Of a stretch of DNA of 6,603 bases, positions 1 to 5,164 are shown piece by piece. The notes under the pieces are model-generated. The model was not told the DNA's origin and searched no databases. It saw only the letters and a list, made by a program, of their open reading frames with translations. The translations under genes and the position numbers were made by a program. Position 1 is the stretch's first letter, and every line of letters begins with the position of its first letter. The stretch is from the NCBI GenBank assembly GCA_025354065.1, contig JANXNM010000290.1, forward strand, positions 1 to 6,603, written 5' to 3'. Origin of the DNA: Synechococcales cyanobacterium 340R_concoct_173_sub. Its GTDB lineage: Bacteria; Cyanobacteriota; Cyanobacteriia; Leptolyngbyales; Leptolyngbyaceae.

Positions 1-520
1 ATGTTCAGTGGATAAATCCAACGTGCTGGAAGTCTCTCAACTGTGGCGTGACAAAATCACTGAGATGTCCGCCGACTATCCAGAGGTTGAACTCTCTCAT
101 CTCTATGTGGATAATGCTGCGATGCAACTGGTCCGATCGCCCCGGCAATTTGACACGATTGTCACGAGTAATCTGTTTGGCGATATTTTGTCAGATGCAG
201 CGGCAATGCTCACGGGCAGTATTGGCATGTTGCCATCTGCCAGCCTCAGCCATCCCGGTCAACCCGGTGTATATGAACCAGTTCACGGATCTGCGCCGGA
301 TATTGCAGGTCAGGATAAAGCGAATCCGTTGGCTCAGATTCTCAGTGCGGCGATGATGTTGCGTTATGACCTGAACCAAGCGGCGGCGGCAGATGCGATC
401 GAGGCGGCGGTGATTGCGGTTTTAGATCAAGGCTATCGGACAGGCGATATTGTGTCTACTGGATTTGAAGTGGTGGGTTGCAAGGCGATGGGTGATGCGT
501 TGCTTAAAGCGTTAGTTTAG
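1..520 (+). CDS. leuB: 3-isopropylmalate dehydrogenase, C-terminal half (5' end outside window)
   Basis: LeuB oxidatively decarboxylates 3-isopropylmalate to 2-oxoisocaproate with NAD+ in cytoplasmic leucine biosynthesis. The reading frame is already open at base 2, so the gene enters from the left; about 172 of roughly 360 residues are present and the stop is TAG at 518-520. Family landmarks are clear: VDKSNVLE near the start carries the catalytic Lys, YVDNAAMQL and [11 protein letters not shown] carry the three metal-binding Asp residues, and [18 protein letters not shown] is the NAD-binding loop with the His typical of NAD-specific enzymes. The C-terminus ([19 protein letters not shown]) matches cyanobacterial LeuB as I recall it. 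The GTG at base 8 is an internal valine codon, not a start. The last 17 bases overlap the convergent small Trp-rich protein gene. I see no hairpin terminator after the stop. Confidence 0.96.
   Translation, partial: CSVDKSNVLEVSQLWRDKITEMSADYPEVELSHLYVDNAAMQLVRSPRQFDTIVTSNLFGDILSDAAAMLTGSIGMLPSASLSHPGQPGVYEPVHGSAPDIAGQDKANPLAQILSAAMMLRYDLNQAAAADAIEAAVIAVLDQGYRTGDIVSTGFEVVGCKAMGDALLKALV
504..520. other. Convergent 17-bp overlap of leuB and the Trp-rich protein gene
   Basis: The minus-strand stop (TAA, read from 506 to 504) lies upstream of the leuB stop (TAG 518-520), so the two 3' ends share 17 coding bases. The last residues of the small protein (KLTL) are antisense to the end of leuB. No room remains for a separate terminator, so read-through antisense RNA in either direction is likely. 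Confidence 0.85.
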
Positions 521-839
521 AGTCCAGACCATCGGTCTCCAAGGGCCGATCGGTCTCAACTGAAGCCTGAATTTTGGCAACATTTTTCTCATATTTGCTA
601 GGTTCAATCCCCAACTCTTCCAACGTCGTCCATCCCGGCAACCACCGACGACGATCGCGTAAATTTTTAGCATTAACCCAAAACCGAATGCTCCGATCGC
701 AGGACGACTCTAGTTCAGCAAAGACGTACCCTTCTTCATTTTTACGATTCACCACCGCAAAATGTCGCCAACCAAACGTCGCTTCGCAGGCGGTCCATTT
801 TGAGCCGAGGAGATGGGGGAACTTTTGTTTTTTTGGCAT
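504..839 (-). CDS. TIGR02450-type small Trp-rich protein
   Basis: This 111-residue protein resembles the conserved small tryptophan-rich family TIGR02450, whose function is unknown. The core at about residues 6-70 shows the hallmarks [23 protein letters not shown], a CD pair in [21 protein letters not shown] and LPGW, with five Trp (W15, W24, W54, W66, W70). It has no signal peptide or membrane segment, so it is probably cytoplasmic. I chose ATG 839 (MPKKQKF), which starts right before the conserved core; an in-frame GTG at 893 would add 18 residues encoded by AT-rich, repeat-like sequence (SIQYSTFTIQHF) that looks non-coding. No clear Shine-Dalgarno precedes 839. The C-terminal tail beyond residue 75 is less family-like, contains a short internal duplication ([12 protein letters not shown]) and ends inside leuB. 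The call rests on motif recall, not on a search. Confidence 0.8.
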   Translation of the reverse strand: MPKKQKFPHLLGSKWTACEATFGWRHFAVVNRKNEEGYVFAELESSCDRSIRFWVNAKNLRDRRRWLPGWTTLEELGIEPSKYEKNVAKIQASVETDRPLETDGLDSKLTL

Positions 840-850
840 CGTCGGAAAAT

Positions 851-882
851 GTTGAATTGTGAATGTCGAATATTGAATTGAG
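851..882. repeat. Short AT-rich repeats with recurring GAAT words
   Basis: TTGAATT occurs at 852-858 and again at 873-879, with further GAAT words between them (GAATG, CGAATATT). This resembles the degenerate short tandem repeats common between cyanobacterial genes. It lies between the divergent Trp-rich and pentapeptide genes and is the main reason for rejecting the upstream GTG start of the Trp-rich protein. Confidence 0.4.
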
Positions 883-919
883 GTGTTTGGCACTTGATGA
901 GCGTTTTGGGAACCTTACA

Positions 920-933
920 GTACCATGAAGTAC
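920..933. promoter_or_regulatory. Possible NtcA box (GTA-N8-TAC)
   Basis: GTA at 920-922, eight bases, then TAC at 931-933 exactly fits the core NtcA consensus upstream of the pentapeptide/TPR gene. A TATTTG hexamer at 954-959 sits 20 bases further on, close to class II spacing but not matching the TAN3T -10 form. The six-base core arises by chance about once per 4 kb, so support is weak. Confidence 0.22.
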
Positions 934-978
934 CGTCTGATTTGGTTTCGCTGTATTTGAGCTTCTTCTATATCCTTT

Positions 979-983
979 GGAGG
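979..983 (+). promoter_or_regulatory. Shine-Dalgarno GGAGG deciding the start of the pentapeptide/TPR gene
   Basis: A full GGAGG lies nine bases before GTG 993. It is the best ribosome-binding site in the window besides that of psbD. It favours GTG 993 over the upstream in-frame TTG 894 or ATG 897, and the chosen start puts a normal signal peptide at the very N-terminus. Confidence 0.75.
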
Positions 984-992
984 ATTACGCCC

Positions 993-1802
993 GTGAATGA
1001 CTTGCAACACTCCTTAAGTCGAAGATTAAGTCCAAAATTGCTGCCCTGGACTGCACTTGCGATCGTTGTGACCAATATTGGAAGTCTCGCAAAGGCCGAA
1101 AATCTCGATCACATTCGCCAATTGCTATCGACGAAACAATGTCAGCGGTGTGATCTTCAAAGTGCCAATCTTGTCATGGCGAATCTTCAGAGTGCGAGTC
1201 TCACCTACGCCAATTTGCAGCAGGCAAACCTAAGCCGCGTTAACTTCATCGGGGCAGATTTACGCAATGCAAAACTAGCTGGTTCTAGTCTCAGTGGCGC
1301 GAATCTTAGCGGGGCCGACTTAACTGGGGCTGACCTGCGTAATACAGATCTACGGGGAACCGTATTTACTGGGGCGATTTTGACGGGCACGCTGCTTGAT
1401 GGCGCAACACTCCAAGCTGCGATCGACTTGCCTAGTACAGTAGGCACCGCTGAACAATATTACCAATGGGCTACTGACTCCACACGCCAAAAACGCTACG
1501 ACATCGCAATTGATCAATTCAGCCAGTCTCTACTAAGAAACCCTGTTCACGCTCCGTCGTATTTTGGACGCGGCATTGCGAAGTTTGAAACAGGCGATCG
1601 GAAAGCGGCGATCGTAGATATGGGGCAAGCCAATGAGTTGTTTAAAACCCAGGGGGACAAAGCAGGAGTGGAATCAAGCGATCGGATTTTGCTGGAGATG
1701 AAAAAACCAATTGAATCAACTGAGGGCAGAGGCGGCAATGGTTTAGGGATGTCAATGATCAACATTGTCGGTGGACTGCTTAGGGTCTTCTTGATTCGTT
1801 AG
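993..1802 (+). CDS. Exported pentapeptide-repeat protein with C-terminal TPR
   Basis: With start GTG 993 the protein has 269 residues. Residues 1-35 form a Sec-type signal peptide: a basic segment with RR at 10-11 and K15, a hydrophobic core (LLPWTALAIVVTNIGSLA) and an AKA|E cleavage site after 35. Export to the periplasm or thylakoid lumen is inferred. Next comes CQRC (C50, C53), directly before the first repeat, a motif I associate with cyanobacterial members of this group. Residues about 54-143 are A(N/D)Lxx pentapeptide repeats, which fold as a right-handed quadrilateral beta-helix. Residues about 153-235 are TPR-like helices (EQYYQWATDSTRQKRYDIAIDQ, then SYFGRGIAKFETGDRKAAI), usually protein-binding. 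The tail is Gly-rich and then hydrophobic (LGMSMINIVGGLLRVFLIR). No enzymatic motif is visible; a scaffold role is a guess. The stop overlaps that of metF by four bases. Confidence 0.85.
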   Translation: MNDLQHSLSRRLSPKLLPWTALAIVVTNIGSLAKAENLDHIRQLLSTKQCQRCDLQSANLVMANLQSASLTYANLQQANLSRVNFIGADLRNAKLAGSSLSGANLSGADLTGADLRNTDLRGTVFTGAILTGTLLDGATLQAAIDLPSTVGTAEQYYQWATDSTRQKRYDIAIDQFSQSLLRNPVHAPSYFGRGIAKFETGDRKAAIVDMGQANELFKTQGDKAGVESSDRILLEMKKPIESTEGRGGNGLGMSMINIVGGLLRVFLIR

Positions 1803-2719
1803 ACCGCTACTGCCGTTTGAAGAATCGATTTCACACCCGCTTTATCTAATATCTGCGGAATCAAATCCTCTCGCTTAATCGCCATCAGGTGAACGCCTTG
1901 GCAAAGACTTTGAGCCAATTTTACCTGTTCAGCCGCGATCGTGACTCCTTCTTGGAGCGGATCAGTTGCCCGTTCTAAGCGATCGATAATATGGTCTGGA
2001 ATGCTAACTCCCGGAACAGCTCGATTAATAAAACGCGCATTTTTCGCCGATTTCAACAAGAAAATTCCAGCTAAAACTGGTCTCCCAGCAGGCCTAGCAA
2101 TTTCGGTCATAAATTTGTCGAGCCGATCGAAGTCCGTAATCAACTGACTTTGAAAAAATTCTGCACCCGCCTCAACTTTGCGCTCAAAGCGACGCTGTAA
2201 TCCTGACCAACTCCCACACTGTGGATCCACGGCAGCGCCCATGCAAAGGTCCGTCGCTCCGTCGGTTAAGGCATGATCTGTCCAGTCAAACCCGGAATTC
2301 AGCTTCGTGATCATCTGCAACAGCCGAATCGATTCCAATTCAAACACAGCCCGAGATGTGGGATGGTCGCCCGCTTTTACTGGATCTCCTGTCAAGGCCA
2401 ACACATTCCGAATCCCTAGCGCATGGGCACCCAGCAAATCGGCTTGTAACCCGATCGCATTCCGATCGCGGCAAGCCAACTGATAGACGGGTTCAATTCC
2501 TTCTTCCAACAACAACAAAGCCGACACTAAAGACGACATCCGCATTACTGCTCGACTACCATCCGTGATGTTTACCGAATGAACCCAACCTTTAAGCTGC
2601 TTTGCCATCTCGATCATATGAGCCGGATTCGTTCCCTTGGGCGGAGCAACCTCAGCGGTAATCAGAAAGTCCCCTTTAGCGAGGGCGGTTCGGAAGCGAG
2701 TCAGGGGCGATCGTGCCAT
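1799..2719 (-). CDS. metF: Methylenetetrahydrofolate reductase
   Basis: MetF is a cytoplasmic FAD enzyme that reduces 5,10-methylene-THF to 5-methyl-THF for methionine synthesis. The 306 residues form one TIM-barrel domain, about the normal bacterial length, without the regulatory domain of eukaryotic MTHFR. Visible motifs are TAEVAPPKG (E23 is the expected catalytic acid), VNITDGSRAVMRMSSL (49-64), CRDRN (83-87), LALTGDPVKAGDHP (107-120, flavin region), GAAVDPQC (161-168), AGAEFFQSQLITDFD (184-198, substrate Gln) and LAGIFLLKS (216-224). ATG 2719 is the chosen start; no convincing Shine-Dalgarno precedes it. The gene lies 143 bp downstream of trpS on the same strand, but the gap holds candidate -10 elements and a 16-bp palindrome, so it may have its own promoter. 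I do not infer the electron donor. Confidence 0.96.
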   Translation of the reverse strand: MARSPLTRFRTALAKGDFLITAEVAPPKGTNPAHMIEMAKQLKGWVHSVNITDGSRAVMRMSSLVSALLLLEEGIEPVYQLACRDRNAIGLQADLLGAHALGIRNVLALTGDPVKAGDHPTSRAVFELESIRLLQMITKLNSGFDWTDHALTDGATDLCMGAAVDPQCGSWSGLQRRFERKVEAGAEFFQSQLITDFDRLDKFMTEIARPAGRPVLAGIFLLKSAKNARFINRAVPGVSIPDHIIDRLERATDPLQEGVTIAAEQVKLAQSLCQGVHLMAIKREDLIPQILDKAGVKSILQTAVAV

Positions 2720-2731
2720 ACTAGCGAAAAA

Positions 2732-2737
2732 ATTATA
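2732..2737 (-). promoter_or_regulatory. Candidate -10 elements before metF
   Basis: On the minus strand TATAAT (2737 to 2732) is an exact -10 hexamer, but no good -35 sits at 17 bp and transcription from it would leave a leader of only about 6 bases. A second candidate, TATAAA (2802 to 2797), would give a leader of about 70 bases containing the 16-bp palindrome. The sequence does not decide between them. Confidence 0.3.
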
Positions 2738-2757
2738 AGAAACTATTACTCAAGCGT

Positions 2758-2773
2758 AATCCGAATTCGGATT
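2758..2773. promoter_or_regulatory. Perfect 16-bp palindrome, possible operator of metF
   Basis: AATCCGAATTCGGATT is a perfect dyad with no spacer, 39 bp upstream of the metF ATG. Relative to the nearer -10 (2732-2737) it covers the -35 position; relative to the farther one (2797-2802) it lies in the early leader. Either place suits a dimeric repressor. The bound protein is unknown. No T-run follows it, so it is not a normal terminator for trpS. Confidence 0.35.
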
Positions 2774-2862
2774 TCACAGAATCGTTTCATCAGAATTTTA
2801 TAGTTAGCCTCATAATTTTCCGTAATTTCTCACTTGTTTAACTATCCCATTCAAATTCTAGG

Positions 2863-3873
2863 CTAAATCATAGGTGCGAACCCAAGTGCGTTTTTCACCT
2901 TCGCCAGAGTTGCATTAGCCAATGTCTCAGCCTTTTCCCGGCCCTCCCGCAGTACCATATCCAAATATCCCGGTTCCGCCAAAATCTGGTCATAACGATC
3001 GCGAATGGGAGAAATTGCTGCGATCGTCGTCTCCGTCAACAACGGTTTAAACTGTCCCCAGCCCATCTCTGCACATTCCCCTGCCACTGCCGCCTGGGTT
3101 TGTCCGGACAACAGCATATATAGTGTCAAAAGATTATTACACTCAGGCCGATCGAGATTGCCGAATTCTAAGCCGCGTGTTGGGTCAGTTTTACACTTTT
3201 TGATCTTAGTTGCGATCGCATCATTAGTCTCTAGAATACTGATACGACTGAGTTCCGAGGGATCCGACTTAGACATCTTGCGCGTTCCATCCGCCAAACT
3301 CATCACCCGTGCCCCTTCTTTGCGAATCAGCGGATTTGGCACTTTTAAAACAGGCTGAGTTTCAGTCCCAAACTTATAATTAACCCGCTGAGCAATATCA
3401 CGAGTCAGCTCTAAATGCTGTCGTTGATCTTCGCCAACCGGAACATGATCCGGCTCATATAACAAAATATCAGCCGCTTGAAGCACCGGATAATCCAATA
3501 ACCCAACGCTAACATCTTCACCTTGCTTAAGGGCTTTCTCTTTAAACTGAATCATCCTTTCCAACCAATTCAGCGGTGTAATGCAATTAAGGATCCAAGC
3601 GAGTTCAGCATGGGCAGAAATGTGAGACTGAATAAAAATAGTGGCCTGTTCTGGTTTAATTCCACAAGCGAGATAGGTGGCGGCAATCCTTCGAGTCGTG
3701 CTAGCCAACACTTTTGGATCATGGGGCACTGTGATGGTATGAAGGTCAGCCATGAACAAGTAGCTATCGTACTGGTCCTGAATTTCAACCCAGTTACGAA
3801 TTGCGCCGAGATAATTCCCTAAGTGAAGGTCGCCCGTCGTCTGAATGCCAGAAAGAATACGCTGCTTTGTCAT
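2863..3873 (-). CDS. trpS: Tryptophanyl-tRNA synthetase
   Basis: TrpS attaches tryptophan to tRNA-Trp in the cytoplasm and belongs to class I synthetases. With ATG 3873 as start (MTKQRILSGIQTTG) it has 336 residues, normal for the bacterial enzyme. The HIGH-type motif is GDLHLGN (14-20) and the KMSKS loop is exact (199-203, within ADGTRKMSKSDPS). Other family segments are FMADLHTIT (40-48), NWLERMIQFKEK (102-113), LLDYPVLQAADILLY (125-139, Trp and ATP pocket) and VGEDQRQHLELTRDIA (146-161). An in-frame TTG six codons upstream (3891) has no support; the only weak ribosome-binding match is GGTGGG about 10 bases before ATG 3873. The leader carries a perfect 17-bp tandem duplication. metF follows 143 bp downstream on the same strand. 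Confidence 0.97.
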   Translation of the reverse strand: MTKQRILSGIQTTGDLHLGNYLGAIRNWVEIQDQYDSYLFMADLHTITVPHDPKVLASTTRRIAATYLACGIKPEQATIFIQSHISAHAELAWILNCITPLNWLERMIQFKEKALKQGEDVSVGLLDYPVLQAADILLYEPDHVPVGEDQRQHLELTRDIAQRVNYKFGTETQPVLKVPNPLIRKEGARVMSLADGTRKMSKSDPSELSRISILETNDAIATKIKKCKTDPTRGLEFGNLDRPECNNLLTLYMLLSGQTQAAVAGECAEMGWGQFKPLLTETTIAAISPIRDRYDQILAEPGYLDMVLREGREKAETLANATLAKVKNALGFAPMI

Positions 3874-3892
3874 CAATGAAAAACCCACCAAC

Positions 3893-3926
3893 CTAAAAGA
3901 ATCTGCAATCTAAAAGAATCTGCAAT
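3893..3926. repeat. 17-bp perfect tandem duplication in the trpS leader
   Basis: CTAAAAGAATCTGCAAT occurs twice head to tail, at 3893-3909 and 3910-3926, starting 20 bp upstream of the trpS ATG. The core GAATCTGC appears a third time at 3952-3959. A weak -10 candidate, TAGAAT on the minus strand (3940 to 3935), lies between the second and third copies. This may be a recent slippage duplication or a set of repeated protein- or RNA-level sites. Confidence 0.7.
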
Positions 3927-4002
3927 AGGTTCTTATTCTAAGGGATGGTGGGAATCTGCGGCGAAGCAAGGTGTGTTGCGTCGGTATTTTGCCTGAGCAT
4001 TT

Positions 4003-4170
4003 CTATCTTCCGCTGGATCTGAATTCACGTTCCAGACAGCGTTCAAGTAACTCAATACGGTAGAGATATAGAAACCGACGAGGATTCAAAATAGGAATCG
4101 TGACCGGGCCTTCAAACAGCGGTTGGTTAAGATAGTGCCAGATGGGGAACTTGGAAAGGGTAGTAATCAT
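4003..4170 (-). CDS. Small conserved-looking hypothetical protein, 55 residues
   Basis: An open frame from ATG 4170 to TAG 4003 encodes 55 residues, beginning MITTLSKFPIWHYLNQ and ending in LEREFRSSGR. It looks like a real protein: an aromatic N-terminal part (FPIWHYLNQPLFEG), a central VTIPILNPRRFLYLYR segment, then a charged amphipathic helix (RIELLERCLEREF). It has no signal peptide or membrane segment. I have the impression of similar small cyanobacterial proteins with a QPLFE...NPxRxxxxYRIxLLE pattern but cannot name a family. No Shine-Dalgarno is visible, and an in-frame stop at 4207-4209 leaves ATG 4170 as the only ordinary start. It sits between the tRNA-Asn terminator and trpS, 129 bp before trpS. 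The function is unknown; the alternative is a chance ORF. Confidence 0.6.
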   Translation of the reverse strand: MITTLSKFPIWHYLNQPLFEGPVTIPILNPRRFLYLYRIELLERCLEREFRSSGR

Positions 4171-4304
4171 GTTGGTTGTAGAGAAATGGGCTAAATCGCT
4201 ATGGACTTAAGGTGCCCTGCTCTCTCGCAAATGCTCTAGGAGAGATCCCGTAGATATCAACCGATCGTCACCCTGATTAGATCAGTATTTATATTGAAAG
4301 CCAT

Positions 4305-4333
4305 AAAAAAAGCCTTACATTCCTGCAAGACTT
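4305..4333 (-). terminator. Rho-independent terminator of tRNA-Asn
   Basis: On the minus strand AAGTCTTGC (4333-4325), a six-base loop, then GTAAGGCTT (4318-4310) form a nine-pair stem with two G-U wobbles, running into a T-tract (complement of the A-run 4305-4311). It begins 17 bases past the 3' end of the tRNA. Confidence 0.7.
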
Positions 4334-4350
4334 CCTCTAATGGTTTAAGA

Positions 4351-4422
4351 CTCCCCAGGCAAGATTCGAACTTGCGACCAGTCGATTAACAGTCGACCGC
4401 TCTACCACTGAGCTACTGAGGA
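4351..4422 (-). tRNA. tRNA-Asn (anticodon GUU)
   Basis: The minus strand from 4422 to 4351 folds as a 72-nt cloverleaf without encoded CCA. The acceptor arms are TCCTCAG and CTGGGGA with one G-U pair, followed by discriminator G. The D arm has GCTC/GAGC around AGTGGTA. The anticodon arm is GTCGA-CTGTTAA-TCGAC with GTT at positions 34-36, reading AAC and AAT. The T arm is GCAAG-TTCGAAT-CTTGC. All stems pair well, so it should be functional. CCA must be added by the nucleotidyltransferase. It has its own promoter and terminator, so it is probably monocistronic. Confidence 0.97.
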
Positions 4423-4440
4423 ACGCTCTCAACGTCACTT

Positions 4441-4469
4441 AATATAACAAGCTCTTCCAAGATTTACAA
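4441..4469 (-). promoter_or_regulatory. Promoter of tRNA-Asn
   Basis: On the minus strand TTGTAA (4469-4464) and TATATT (4446-4441) are separated by exactly 17 bp. This predicts a start near 4434, about a dozen bases before the mature tRNA 5' end at 4422. Position and spacing fit a sigma-70 type promoter well. Confidence 0.55.
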
Positions 4470-4520
4470 CCCCTTTTTTGAGAAAAGTTTTAGGAGTCTT
4501 CAACAAACAAATTTCTGGGG

Positions 4521-5066
4521 TTATTTGTTGAACCGAAGTCGATCGAGTTTGGCTTGAGCTTCTGGATCCAGGGAATTGATTAAAAAACGTCCTGATGATT
4601 TATTTTTGGTTTTTTGGCGAAGACGGACGTGAGCATTTGTGAGTTCCACTTCGCGCCACAGTTGAAGCGCTGAGATCCATTCTGCACCATAACCGCCCAC
4701 CGTGAGCTGTTGTGCACGATCGCTAGTGGCGACAATGATCCGCTGTTCAAATTTACGAATGTCTTGGCGAAAGTCCGCACAGGATTTCTCTATAAAAGTA
4801 TCAGCCGTTTCCCCATGATTTGTGTAATGAATGGCGAGAAATTCAGTAATCACCTGTTCCGTGCTACCGCCATCTCGATATTGTGAATCAAACACAATTT
4901 TGGTGTTGTAGGCGTTGTAGACAGAAAACCCGGTCAGATGATCTACTAAACGATGACGTGCTTCTTCTAGTCCATGACGATCGCGAATTTTTTTCAAGTC
5001 AGTCCATGCCCCGACAATGTTGTAGCCGTCAATGAAGAGCAGTGCTTGGGGCTTATCGGGTTTCAT
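4521..5066 (-). CDS. YacP-like NYN-domain ribonuclease
   Basis: This 181-residue soluble protein belongs to the YacP/DUF901 branch of NYN (PIN-like) nucleases; the Bacillus homologue Rae1 (YacP) cleaves mRNA on the ribosome. The domain opens with LLFIDGYNIVGAW (D13, N16), continues with KIVFDSQYRDGG (D60), GETADTFIEKS (D89, E93) and IIVATSDRAQQL (D116), then YGAEWISALQLWREV. These acidic residues are in the places expected for a metal-dependent PIN-type active site. The basic tail (RLRQKTKNKSSGR) could contact RNA. The start is ATG 5066; no clear Shine-Dalgarno is present. The gene is 98 bp downstream of the ABC ATPase and just upstream of the tRNA-Asn promoter. Its substrate in this organism is unknown, and I infer nuclease activity from the family. 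Confidence 0.85.
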   Translation of the reverse strand: MKPDKPQALLFIDGYNIVGAWTDLKKIRDRHGLEEARHRLVDHLTGFSVYNAYNTKIVFDSQYRDGGSTEQVITEFLAIHYTNHGETADTFIEKSCADFRQDIRKFEQRIIVATSDRAQQLTVGGYGAEWISALQLWREVELTNAHVRLRQKTKNKSSGRFLINSLDPEAQAKLDRLRFNK

Positions 5067-5164
5067 GGGTACATAGTTTGACAGATGGAGGAGCGATCGT
5101 TAACTATGATGACACCCCTATTTGATCTTGTCACGGTTTGCTCTCATCAAAGTTTGACTAAGTT

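Noticed and set aside
10..20. Start of leuB at GTG 8
   Set aside because: Homology to LeuB continues upstream of this codon (SVDKSNVLE), so it is internal and the real start is outside the window.
574..855. Plus-strand open frame of 93 codons
   Set aside because: It is the antisense shadow of the Trp-rich protein gene, with low-complexity, Arg/Ser-rich composition and no family resemblance.
894..992. Upstream extension of the pentapeptide/TPR protein from TTG 894 or ATG 897
   Set aside because: It would bury the signal peptide 33 residues inside the protein, lacks a ribosome-binding site and reads through the candidate promoter area; GTG 993 has GGAGG at good spacing.
1205..1447. Minus-strand frame across the pentapeptide repeats
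   Set aside because: Its APxxSAP periodicity is simply the reverse complement of the repeated A(N/D)LxG codons.
2759..2772. The metF upstream palindrome as a terminator of trpS
   Set aside because: It has no loop, no following T-tract, and lies about 90 bp past the trpS stop.
3005..3358. Plus-strand open frame of 117 codons inside trpS
   Set aside because: It is antisense to a complete, motif-intact trpS and shows no protein-like domain; the other long frames inside metF, trpS, leuB and the NYN gene are rejected for the same reason.
3892..4350. T-box or other known amino-acid-responsive leader for trpS, or a second tRNA
   Set aside because: No T-box sequence, specifier loop or further cloverleaf was found on either strand of this interval.
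5121..5157. TTTGAT...ATCAAA inverted repeat and TCAAAGTTTGA dyad between the ABC and NYN genes
   Set aside because: Both are short and AT-rich with no T-run and no clear place relative to a promoter; they are near chance level for such sequence.
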